The notes under the pieces were generated by a model, which was given only the letters and a program-made list of their open reading frames with translations, made no database searches and was not told the DNA's origin. This document shows positions 1 to 6,252 of a stretch of 7,531 nucleotides of DNA, one piece after another. Source of the stretch: Aquitalea sp. GTDB lineage: Bacteria > Pseudomonadota > Gammaproteobacteria > Burkholderiales > Chromobacteriaceae. The position numbers and the translations under genes were made by a program. The stretch spans positions 1 through 7,531 of the forward strand of contig JAFANL010000161.1 of NCBI GenBank assembly GCA_019232735.1. The letters are read 5' to 3'. Position 1 is the first letter of the stretch, and each line of letters starts with the position of its first letter.

Positions 1-10
1 GACAACAGCC

Positions 11-38
11 AAACAAAAAGGCCGCTTGCGCGGCCTTT
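11..38 (-). terminator. Intrinsic terminator of bamD
   Basis: A perfect 9-bp inverted repeat (AAAGGCCGC at 17-25 and GCGGCCTTT at 30-38) encloses a 4-base loop. Read on the minus strand, it follows the bamD stop codon by 25 bases and continues into a T-rich tract (the A-rich stretch 11-19 on the plus strand). This is the classic rho-independent form. The T-run on the other side is short (36-38), so it may also stop transcription from the left, but it fits bamD best. Confidence 0.88.
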
Positions 39-63
39 GTTCATTCCGGGTGTGACGGCAGGT

Positions 64-855
64 TTACTTCCACACCTTCCACCACGGCATTTCTTCCACT
101 TCCCAAGCGTGCTGCAGATAATCGCTCTTGGGGTAGTTCAGTGCCAGCACCCGCTTGGTGTCGCCGCTCATCTGGGTCATGCCCAGCTTGTCGTAGGCCG
201 TCACCATCAGCGCCAGCGCCTCTTCCGGATACTTGGTGTTGGAGTATTCCTTCACCACGCCCTGGGCACGATTGGCCGCCGCCAGATAGGCACCGCGCTT
301 CATGTAGTAGCGCGCCACGTGCATTTCACCACCACCCAGCGCATCCACCAGACGATTCATCTTTTCCAGCGCATCCGCACTATACTTGCTGTTCGGGAAG
401 CGCGAAGTCAGCTCGCGGAACGCCAGGAAGGATTCACGGGCAGCCTTCGGGTCACGCTCGCTCATGTCCTGACCGGCCCACTTGGACAACATGCCCTGGT
501 CGTCGTTGTAGTACACCAGACCCTTCAGGTAGTACACGTAGTCCACGTTCGGGTGGGCCGGGTGCAACTTGATGAAGCGGTCGGCAGCGGCCACGGCCAG
601 CTCCGGCTCATTGTCCTTGTAATGGGTATAGGCCAGGTCCATTTCGGCCTGCTGGGCGTAGCGTCCATAGGGGTAACGCGCTTCCAGCGTTTCGTACAGC
701 TTGACAGCACGGGTATAATTACCGCTACTCAGTTCATCCCGAGCTTCCGAGTAGAGCTTTTCCACGGTCCAGCCGCGCGTTTCGTCGTAGGTTTCCGTGG
801 TTGCACAACCGGCAAGCCCCATCACCAACATTGCTGCTACAACGTATCTTTTCAT
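64..855 (-). CDS. bamD: BamD (ComL), outer membrane protein assembly lipoprotein
   Basis: A 263-aa lipoprotein of the BAM complex. In the known family it binds BamA at the periplasmic face of the outer membrane and is the essential accessory lipoprotein for beta-barrel insertion; in Neisseria it is called ComL. Seen here: a short hydrophobic signal (residues 4-16) ending in lipobox L-A-G-C with Cys17 as the lipidation site. Helical TPR-like repeats follow, roughly at 31-65, 67-101, 104-155, 175-207 and 210-243. The family hallmark H-P-N-V-D-Y-V-Y-Y-L-K-G starts at residue 101. Length is slightly above the E. coli protein (about 245 aa). The start is supported by an AAGGA Shine-Dalgarno sequence (minus strand, 862-866) six bases upstream. 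The gene is divergent from rluD, an arrangement also seen in E. coli. No defects seen. Confidence 0.95.
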   Translation of the reverse strand: MKRYVVAAMLVMGLAGCATTETYDETRGWTVEKLYSEARDELSSGNYTRAVKLYETLEARYPYGRYAQQAEMDLAYTHYKDNEPELAVAAADRFIKLHPAHPNVDYVYYLKGLVYYNDDQGMLSKWAGQDMSERDPKAARESFLAFRELTSRFPNSKYSADALEKMNRLVDALGGGEMHVARYYMKRGAYLAAANRAQGVVKEYSNTKYPEEALALMVTAYDKLGMTQMSGDTKRVLALNYPKSDYLQHAWEVEEMPWWKVWK

Positions 856-1957
856 GACCGATCCTTACTATGACTCGGAGGATTATAGCGATATCTCGGA
901 AAACGAGGTATCTGCTCGACAACAGCTGGAGGTTCCGCTCTCTATGGGTAGCGAACGCCTCGACGCAGCTCTTGCCAAACTCCTCCCCGATTACTCCCGC
1001 AGCCGCCTGACCCAATGGATCAAGGATGGCCATGTTCTGATGGACGGTAAAGTCGTCCCTCCGAAAACCAGACTGCTGGGCGGCGAAAAGCTGGACGTTA
1101 CCATTGTTCAGTCAAATGAAGAAATGGCTTTCCAACCGGAAGCCATGAATTTGCCCATTGTTTACGAAGATGAACACATCCTGGTGGTCAACAAACCAGC
1201 CGGTCTGGTGGTGCATCCGGCCAGTGGCAACTGGAGCGGCACGCTGCTGAACGGCCTGCTGCACCACTGCCCCGCCCTGGCCTACGTGCCGCGCGCCGGC
1301 ATCGTACACCGGCTGGACAAGGATACCAGCGGCCTGATGGTGGTGGCCAAGACCATTCCGGCCCAGACCGAACTGGTGCGCCAGCTGCAAGCACGCACGG
1401 TAAAACGCATTTACCGCGCCATTGCCGATGGCGTGGTGCCGTTTGACGGCACCATCAGCACCCAGATTGGCCGCGATCCGCACAACCGTCTGAAAATGGC
1501 GGTACTGAAGTTTGGCGGCAAGCCGGCCATCACCCATGTACGGGTGCTGGAGCGCTTCGACAGCCACTCTTATGTCGAGTGCAAGCTGGAAACCGGCCGC
1601 ACCCACCAGATCCGCGTCCACATGAAGGAAGCTCGCCACCCGCTGGCCGGCGATGCCCTGTATGGCAATCCGCGCCACAAAATGGATGACTATGTGGCCG
1701 ATGCCGTCAAGGCGCTGGCCCGCCAGGCCCTGCACGCCTACAAGCTGGCACTGGTGCACCCGGCCACCGGCGAGGAGCGCAGCTGGCAAGCCCCGCTACC
1801 CGACGACTTCATGTACCTGCTCAACACCCTGCGCGGCGAAGGTGGCGAGCGCATGGATCAGGCGACCGCAGCCGCTGAGGATGCCTGGGATGAGGACGAC
1901 GAGGATGACGAAGACGATGACGACGGCGATATCGAGGTCATCTATGTCCGCGACTGA
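854..1957 (+). CDS. rluD: RluD, 23S rRNA pseudouridine synthase
   Basis: A 367-aa pseudouridine synthase of the RluA family. The known RluD modifies U1911, U1915 and U1917 in helix 69 of 23S rRNA (E. coli numbering) and aids 50S maturation. Seen here: an S4-type RNA-binding domain at about residues 31-95 (with D-Y-S-R-S-R-L), then the catalytic domain with the signature H-R-L-D-K-D-T-S-G, in which Asp155 is the catalytic residue. The motif E-T-G-R-T-H-Q-I-R-V-H-M follows further on. The protein has an acidic N-terminal extension of about 30 residues. It also has an Asp/Glu-rich C-terminal tail (about 342-360) ending I-E-V-I-Y-V-R-D; I recall similar ends in Neisseria homologues. The ATG at 854 overlaps the bamD start and has no clear Shine-Dalgarno sequence. 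GTG at 797 and ATG at 944 are alternatives, but 944 would cut into the S4 domain. It overlaps pgeF by 14 bp, so the two are probably one operon. Confidence 0.94.
   Translation: MTDPYYDSEDYSDISENEVSARQQLEVPLSMGSERLDAALAKLLPDYSRSRLTQWIKDGHVLMDGKVVPPKTRLLGGEKLDVTIVQSNEEMAFQPEAMNLPIVYEDEHILVVNKPAGLVVHPASGNWSGTLLNGLLHHCPALAYVPRAGIVHRLDKDTSGLMVVAKTIPAQTELVRQLQARTVKRIYRAIADGVVPFDGTISTQIGRDPHNRLKMAVLKFGGKPAITHVRVLERFDSHSYVECKLETGRTHQIRVHMKEARHPLAGDALYGNPRHKMDDYVADAVKALARQALHAYKLALVHPATGEERSWQAPLPDDFMYLLNTLRGEGGERMDQATAAAEDAWDEDDEDDEDDDDGDIEVIYVRD
862..887 (-). promoter_or_regulatory. Probable bamD -10 element and ribosome binding site
   Basis: On the minus strand a perfect TATAAT (plus-strand ATTATA, 882-887) would start transcription near 875, leaving a leader of about 20 nt that contains the AAGGA ribosome binding site (862-866). 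No good -35 hexamer sits 16-18 bp upstream, and there is no TG extension, so the promoter call is tentative. If real, it lies inside the rluD coding region. Confidence 0.45.
1934..1943 (+). promoter_or_regulatory. Ribosome binding site fixing the pgeF start
   Basis: GAGGT at 1934-1938 lies five bases before ATG 1944, inside the last codons of rluD. This supports the ATG at 1944 and translational coupling of the two genes. Confidence 0.7.
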
Positions 1958-2702
1958 CACCACGGCCAGCCCCTGCTTGCAGGCAGACTGGCCGGCACCG
2001 GCCACTGTGCGCACCCTGATCACCACCCGCCAGGGTGGTCACAGCCGCCAGCCGTTTGACAGCTTCAATCTGGGCAGCCATGTGGGTGACGATGCCGACG
2101 CTGTGGCCGCCAATCGCGAGCAATTGCGCGCCCTACTGCCCAATGAACCGGCCTGGTTGAATCAAGTGCATGGCACTCATGTGGTGGATGCCGCCCAGGT
2201 GGGCGACACCCTGCTGGATGCCGATGCCAGCTTTGCCAGCCAGCCGGGCACGGTTTGCGTGGTGATGACGGCAGACTGCCTGCCGGTACTGCTGTGCAAT
2301 GATGACGGCACCGTGGTGGCCGCAGCCCACGCCGGCTGGCGCGGGCTGTGTGATGGCGTGCTGGAAGCCAGCGTGGCCGCCACCGGGGTGGAGCCTTCCA
2401 GCCTGATGGCCTGGCTAGGCCCGGCCATCGGTCCCGACGCCTTCGAAGTGGGTGCCGAAGTACGCGCCGCCTTCATGGCTTGCGACCCGGCCGCGGAACA
2501 GGCTTTTAGCGCCATTGGCGAAGGCAAGTACCTGGCCGACATCTATCTGCTGGCCCGGCAACGTCTGGCTGCACTGGGCGTGACACGGGTATATGGCGGC
2601 GACTTCTGCACCGTCATCGACCGTGAGCGCTTCTTCTCCTATCGCCGCGACAAGAGCACCGGCCGCATGGCCAGCCTGATCTGGCTGCAGCCACAAGACT
2701 GA
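1944..2702 (+). CDS. pgeF: PgeF (YfiH), peptidoglycan editing factor / multicopper-like polyphenol oxidase fold
   Basis: A 252-aa cytosolic protein of the YfiH/LACC1 (DUF152, Cu-oxidase_4) family. In E. coli, PgeF removes wrongly built UDP-MurNAc-L-Ser so that L-Ser does not enter peptidoglycan; relatives also show purine nucleoside phosphorylase or adenosine deaminase activity. The three metal-binding residues are present: His76 in N-Q-V-H-G, Cys112 in T-A-D-C-L-P-V, and His129 in A-A-A-H-A-G-W-R-G. The spacing of 36 and 17 residues equals that of the E. coli protein as I recall it (71/107/124). The start at 1944 is preceded by GAGGT and overlaps the end of rluD. The bamD / rluD-pgeF order matches E. 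coli, where clpB follows; here a terminator follows instead. Confidence 0.93.
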   Translation: MSATDTTASPCLQADWPAPATVRTLITTRQGGHSRQPFDSFNLGSHVGDDADAVAANREQLRALLPNEPAWLNQVHGTHVVDAAQVGDTLLDADASFASQPGTVCVVMTADCLPVLLCNDDGTVVAAAHAGWRGLCDGVLEASVAATGVEPSSLMAWLGPAIGPDAFEVGAEVRAAFMACDPAAEQAFSAIGEGKYLADIYLLARQRLAALGVTRVYGGDFCTVIDRERFFSYRRDKSTGRMASLIWLQPQD

Positions 2703-2725
2703 TCCTCTTCATCTGCTCGCCAACC

Positions 2726-2765
2726 AACGGCAGCCCGCATCCACGACGATGCCGGCTGCCGTTTT
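2726..2765 (+). terminator. Intrinsic terminator of the rluD-pgeF operon
   Basis: The arms AACGGCAGCC (2726-2735) and GGCTGCCGTT (2754-2763) pair perfectly. The stem continues inward after one mismatch with GCAT/ATGC (2737-2740 and 2749-2752), leaving an 8-base loop. The right arm runs into TTTT (2762-2765). It lies 24 bp after the pgeF stop. Confidence 0.8.
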
Positions 2766-3017
2766 GCCTTGCCACGTTGGCACTGCACTTGGTCTTTTTC
2801 ATGAAACGTCACCAAACTTTCATGCCAAGGGCGTAGCGGCTGCGCAACACCGGCAAAACACCAGATATTGTGGCGTCGCTGCATCACCACCCAGATGCTT
2901 GTCTTTGCTGGGTTTCCTGGCCGCACCCCGGGCAGGTCGCGCCGCCCCAAAAAATTCCTATCGCCCTGCAAGCCTTATCTGGCGTGGATTTCACATTTTC
3001 CAGCGCACTGTCAAGAC
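2766..3017 (+). other. Gene-free upstream region of nrdA, distal part
   Basis: No believable coding region: open frames here lack ribosome binding sites and family features. The only patterns seen are a 10-bp palindrome TTTCATGAAA (2797-2806), whose half TTTCATG recurs 21 bp later (2818-2824), and the NrdR-like 16-mer at 2858-2873 annotated separately. Otherwise nothing is recognised. Confidence 0.6.
2858..2873 (+). promoter_or_regulatory. Distal NrdR-box-like site upstream of nrdA
   Basis: The 16-mer ACACCAGATATTGTGG matches the NrdR box consensus acaCwAtATaTwGtgt at 13 of 16 positions, including all the strongly conserved ones. A much weaker match (9 of 16) lies exactly 31 bp further at 2889-2904, the spacing typical of NrdR box pairs. 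It is about 180 bp upstream of the promoter-proximal pair, so it could be an auxiliary site or chance. Confidence 0.35.
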
Positions 3018-3046
3018 TTGCCCCAACGGGAACAGAACACTAGAAT
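3018..3046 (+). promoter_or_regulatory. Probable sigma70 promoter of nrdA
   Basis: TTGCCC (3018-3023, 4 of 6 to the -35 consensus) and TAGAAT (3041-3046, 5 of 6 to the -10 consensus) are separated by an optimal 17 bp. Transcription would begin near 3053, giving a leader of about 135 nt. The -10 hexamer lies inside the first NrdR-like box, which fits repression by promoter occlusion. No experiment supports the start site. Confidence 0.6.
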
Positions 3047-3052
3047 TTGGGC
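3037..3052 (+). promoter_or_regulatory. NrdR box 1 (promoter-proximal, overlaps the -10)
   Basis: ACACTAGAATTTGGGC matches the NrdR consensus at 11 of 16 positions, with a perfect left half (ACACTA). It is weak alone. It gains weight because it starts exactly 31 bp before the stronger box 2 and covers the -10 hexamer. NrdR is the nucleotide-sensing zinc-finger/ATP-cone repressor of ribonucleotide reductase genes. Confidence 0.55.
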
Positions 3053-3067
3053 CATTCAAGCAGTGTA

Positions 3068-3083
3068 AACATATATATTGTGT
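3068..3083 (+). promoter_or_regulatory. NrdR box 2
   Basis: AACATATATATTGTGT matches the NrdR consensus at 13 of 16 positions, with a perfect right half (ATATATTGTGT). The gap to box 1 is 15 bp, as in well-studied nrd promoters, so both boxes lie on the same face of the helix. It lies just downstream of the predicted transcription start. Confidence 0.7.
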
Positions 3084-3092
3084 TTATTCACA
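3084..3092 (+). promoter_or_regulatory. DnaA box in the nrdA leader
   Basis: TTATTCACA matches the DnaA 9-mer consensus TTATNCACA exactly and directly abuts NrdR box 2. DnaA is known to bind and regulate the nrdAB promoter of E. coli. Here the site lies downstream of the predicted start of transcription. Confidence 0.5.
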
Positions 3093-3117
3093 AGGCACAC
3101 ACAGCTTTTCAACAGAC

Positions 3118-3126
3118 TTGTCCACA
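3118..3126 (+). promoter_or_regulatory. Second DnaA-box-like site
   Basis: TTGTCCACA differs from TTATCCACA by one base and has the same orientation as the box at 3084. A poorer 9-mer, TTTTCAACA, lies between them at 3106-3114. Confidence 0.4.
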
Positions 3127-3178
3127 GCCCGTATCCAGCCGCACCGCGGCCGTACCGGCCAAGACGCAAACCACCCAA

Positions 3179-3188
3179 AGAGGGCTCC
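3179..3188 (+). promoter_or_regulatory. Ribosome binding site fixing the nrdA start
   Basis: AGAGGG (3179-3184) lies four bases before ATG 3189. The longer open frame begins with TTG at 3078 inside NrdR box 2 and has no ribosome binding site, so ATG 3189 is preferred. Confidence 0.75.
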
Positions 3189-6062
3189 ATGCAACTGACC
3201 ACCTTTGAAGGGCAAACCGCCGCCGAACTCGGCCGTGCCGCCGCCCCCCAGGCCGACTTCAGCCACTACAAGACCATTCGTCGCAATGGCGCCGTCGTGG
3301 CTTTCGAGCCGGTCAAGATCTCCATCGCCATGACCAAGGCATTCCTGGCCGTGATGGGGCATCAAGGCGCCACCTCCGCCAGCATTCGTGACAAGGTGGC
3401 CCAACTGACCGAACAGGTGGTCAACGCCCTGATGCGTCGCAAGCCGGAAGGCGGCGCCATCCATATCGAAGACATCCAGGACCAGGTGGAACTGTCGCTG
3501 ATGCGCTTTGGCGAACACGATGTGGCCCGTGCCTACGTGCTGTACCGCGAACAGCGCTCGCAAGAACGCGCCGCCCGCGGCGAAGCCCTGACCCAGATCC
3601 AGATCAACGTCATCCGCAAGGATGGCCGCAAACAGCCGCTGGACATCGCCCGCCTGCGCGCAGGCATTGAATCCGCCGCCCAGGGCCTGGCTGGTATCGA
3701 CATCGATGCCATCCTGTCCGAGACCCTGAAAAACATTTACGACGGCGTGCCGCTGGACGAAGTGAACAAGTCCGCCATTCTGGCCGCCCGTTCCATGATC
3801 GAGCAGGACCCGGCCTACGACTACGTCACCGCCCGCCTGCTGATGGACAGCATCCGTCTGGAAATCATGGATGAATCGGTCAGCCAGGAGGAAATGGCCG
3901 ACCGCTATGCGGAATACTTCCCGCAATTCATCAAGAAAGGCATTCAGGCCGAACTGCTGGACGAAAAACTGGCTGAATTCGACCTGAAAAAACTGGGTGC
4001 CGCCCTGGACGCCAAGCGCGACCTGAAATTCGGCTACCTGGGCCTGCAAACCCTGTTCGATCGCTACTTCCTGCACATCGACGGCACCCGCATCGAAATG
4101 CCGCAGGCTTTCTACATGCGTGTCGCCATGGGCCTGGCGCTGAACGAAGTGAACCGCGAAGCCCGTGCCATCGAGTTCTACAACGTGCTGTCCAGCTTCG
4201 ACTTCATGTCGTCCACTCCGACGCTGTTCAACTCCGGCAGCCGTCGCAGCCAGCTGTCGAGCTGCTACCTGACCACCATTGCCGATGATCTGGATGGCAT
4301 TTACGAAGGCCTGAAGGAAAACGCCCTACTGTCCAAGTTTGCCGGCGGCCTGGGCAATGACTGGACCCCGGTGCGCGCCATGGGCTCCCATATCAAGGGC
4401 ACCAACGGCAAGTCGCAAGGCATCGTCCCCTTCCTGAAAGTGGTGAACGACACCGCCGTGGCCGTCAACCAGGGCGGCAAGCGCAAGGGCGCGGTATGCG
4501 CCTACCTGGAAACCTGGCACGCCGATGTGGAAGAGTTCCTGGAACTGCGCAAGAACACCGGCGACGACCGCCGCCGTACCCACGACATGAACACCGCCAA
4601 CTGGATTCCGGACCTGTTCATGAAGCGCGTGATGGAAGGCGCGGAATGGAGCTTGTTCTCCCCGTCCGAAACCCCGGATCTGCACGAGCTGTACGGCGCC
4701 GCCTTCGAGAAGCGCTACAAGGAATACGAAGCCCGTGGTGAGCGCGGCGAAATGAAGGTGTACAAGCGCATCCCGGCCCTGAGCCTGTGGCGCAAGATGC
4801 TGACCATGCTGTTTGAAACCGGTCACCCCTGGGTCACCTTCAAGGACCCGTGCAATATCCGCAGCCCGCAGCAACACATGGGCGTGGTACACAGCTCCAA
4901 CCTGTGCACCGAAATCACCCTCAATACCAATGAGGATGAAATCGCCGTGTGCAATCTGGGCTCGGTCAACCTGGCTGCCCACCTGGGCGCAGATGGCAAG
5001 CTGGATGCCGAAAAGCTGCAACGCACCATCCGCATCGCCCTGCGCATGCTGGACAACGTGATCGACATCAACTTCTACCCGGTGAAGAAGGCACGCAACT
5101 CCAATCTGAAGCACCGTCCGGTAGGCATGGGCATCATGGGCTTCCAGGACTGCCTGCACATCAAGCGCGTACCGTACGCCTCGCAGGAAGCCGTGGAATT
5201 TGCCGATGAATCCATGGAACTGGTGGCCTACTACGCCTACTGGGCCGGCACCGAACTGGCAGAAGAACGTGGCCGCTACCCGTCGTACAAGGGCAGCCTG
5301 TGGGATCGCGGCCTGCTGCCGCAAGACAGCATCAACCTGCTGGCAGCCGAACGCGGCGGCTATCTGGAAATGGACCGTACCGAGCGACTGGACTGGAACG
5401 CCCTGCGCGAACGCATCAAGCAGCACGGCATGCGCAACTCCAACACCCTGGCCATCGCCCCGACCGCAACCATCGCCAACATCATTGGCGTGTCTGCCTC
5501 CATCGAGCCGACCTACCAGAACCTGTTCGTCAAATCCAATCTGTCCGGCGAATTCACCGTCACCAACGAATACCTGGTGCGTGATCTGAAAAAAGCCGGC
5601 CTGTGGGACGAAGTGATGGTGGCCGACCTCAAGTACTTCGACGGCAGCCTGGGCCCGATCGACCGCATCCCGGCCGAGCTGAAAGCCATCTACGCCACCG
5701 CCTTCGAAATCGACCCGAAATGGCTGGTGGAAGCGGCATCGCGTCGTCAGAAATGGATCGACCAGGCTCAATCGCTCAACCTGTACATGGCAGGCGCATC
5801 CGGCAAGAAACTGGACGATCTGTACAAGCTGGCCTGGATTCGCGGCGTGAAGACCACCTACTACCTGCGCACCCTGGCAGCCTCCAGCGCCGAGAAATCC
5901 ACCGGCAAGGGCGGCGAGCTGAACGCAGTGGCCAGTGGCCTGAACCCGGCTTACAACGCCGCAGCCGAACAAGCCGCACCGGCTGCCGTGGTGGACAACA
6001 CCCCGGCCACCGACGCCAAGTTCTGCAGCATTGACAATCCGGATTGCGAGGCTTGCCAGTAA
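3189..6062 (+). CDS. nrdA: Ribonucleoside-diphosphate reductase, class Ia alpha subunit (NrdA)
   Basis: A 957-aa cytosolic catalytic subunit that reduces NDPs to dNDPs with the radical-bearing NrdB. Seen here: two N-terminal ATP-cone domains (about residues 27-125 and 140-230), then the 10-stranded barrel. By alignment from memory with E. coli NrdA, the active-site residues are Cys359 and Cys588 (reducing pair), Cys573 (thiyl radical), Asn571 and Glu575; the radical-transfer tyrosines are Tyr891-Tyr892. The C-terminal tail ends C-E-A-C-Q (Cys953, Cys956), the swinging redox pair reduced by thioredoxin or glutaredoxin. The spacing Cys359-Cys573 (214) equals that in E. coli. The length is far above E. 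coli (761 aa) because of the extra cone and resembles Pseudomonas aeruginosa NrdA, where known work finds two cones with only the first binding ATP. The stop codon lies in the loop of a hairpin that begins the 95-bp repeat array. Confidence 0.96.
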   Translation: MQLTTFEGQTAAELGRAAAPQADFSHYKTIRRNGAVVAFEPVKISIAMTKAFLAVMGHQGATSASIRDKVAQLTEQVVNALMRRKPEGGAIHIEDIQDQVELSLMRFGEHDVARAYVLYREQRSQERAARGEALTQIQINVIRKDGRKQPLDIARLRAGIESAAQGLAGIDIDAILSETLKNIYDGVPLDEVNKSAILAARSMIEQDPAYDYVTARLLMDSIRLEIMDESVSQEEMADRYAEYFPQFIKKGIQAELLDEKLAEFDLKKLGAALDAKRDLKFGYLGLQTLFDRYFLHIDGTRIEMPQAFYMRVAMGLALNEVNREARAIEFYNVLSSFDFMSSTPTLFNSGSRRSQLSSCYLTTIADDLDGIYEGLKENALLSKFAGGLGNDWTPVRAMGSHIKGTNGKSQGIVPFLKVVNDTAVAVNQGGKRKGAVCAYLETWHADVEEFLELRKNTGDDRRRTHDMNTANWIPDLFMKRVMEGAEWSLFSPSETPDLHELYGAAFEKRYKEYEARGERGEMKVYKRIPALSLWRKMLTMLFETGHPWVTFKDPCNIRSPQQHMGVVHSSNLCTEITLNTNEDEIAVCNLGSVNLAAHLGADGKLDAEKLQRTIRIALRMLDNVIDINFYPVKKARNSNLKHRPVGMGIMGFQDCLHIKRVPYASQEAVEFADESMELVAYYAYWAGTELAEERGRYPSYKGSLWDRGLLPQDSINLLAAERGGYLEMDRTERLDWNALRERIKQHGMRNSNTLAIAPTATIANIIGVSASIEPTYQNLFVKSNLSGEFTVTNEYLVRDLKKAGLWDEVMVADLKYFDGSLGPIDRIPAELKAIYATAFEIDPKWLVEAASRRQKWIDQAQSLNLYMAGASGKKLDDLYKLAWIRGVKTTYYLRTLAASSAEKSTGKGGELNAVASGLNPAYNAAAEQAAPAAVVDNTPATDAKFCSIDNPDCEACQ

Positions 6063-6139
6063 GCAGGCGAGCAAGACGGATTGACGCGAAGCGACAACCC
6101 GGACCCCCGTCGCACTGCGGCGGGGTAGCTTGAAAAGCT

Positions 6140-6157
6140 GGCGAAGCTTGCCAGTAA
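6140..6157 (+). repeat. Second copy of the nrdA terminal codons (G-E-A-C-Q-stop)
   Basis: GGCGAAGCTTGCCAGTAA repeats the nrdA 3' end (6045-6062) with two substitutions, 95 bp downstream. It has no start codon or ribosome binding site and is preceded by an in-frame stop three codons earlier, so it is a non-translated copy. Confidence 0.85.
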
Positions 6158-6234
6158 GGCAAGCGGATGGATTGATGCGAAGCAACAATCCGGACGACAC
6201 CGGAGCAAAGCGACGGTGTCCAGCCCACAGGGCG

Positions 6235-6252
6235 TGCGAAGCCTGCCAATAA
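6235..6252 (+). repeat. Third copy of the nrdA terminal codons (C-E-A-C-Q-stop)
   Basis: TGCGAAGCCTGCCAATAA, 190 bp after the nrdA end, differs from it at three positions (GAG/GAA, GCT/GCC, CAG/CAA). All three are silent third-codon changes, so the peptide C-E-A-C-Q is kept. It is not in an expressed frame that I can see. Confidence 0.85.

Noticed and set aside
701..719. TTGACA and TATAAT inside bamD on the plus strand
   Set aside because: The two perfect hexamers are only 7 bp apart, too close to act as one promoter. TATAAT alone has a poor -35 at the right distance.
2797..2824. Palindrome TTTCATGAAA with TTTCATG repeated 21 bp later, as an operator
   Set aside because: Too short and AT-rich to stand out, with no convincing promoter next to it. 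Noted only as a pattern.
3078..3188. TTG start giving NrdA 37 extra residues
   Set aside because: The start lies inside NrdR box 2 with no ribosome binding site, and the extra residues do not resemble the family; ATG 3189 has AGAGGG upstream.
2749..3198. 149-codon plus-strand frame between pgeF and nrdA
   Set aside because: It starts inside the pgeF terminator, runs through the nrdA promoter and NrdR boxes, and has no ribosome binding site or protein-like composition.
6105..6125. Strong GC hairpin as an intrinsic terminator after nrdA
   Set aside because: No T-run follows it or its twin at 6294-6314, so it is better read as part of the repeat unit; it could still pause or stabilise RNA.
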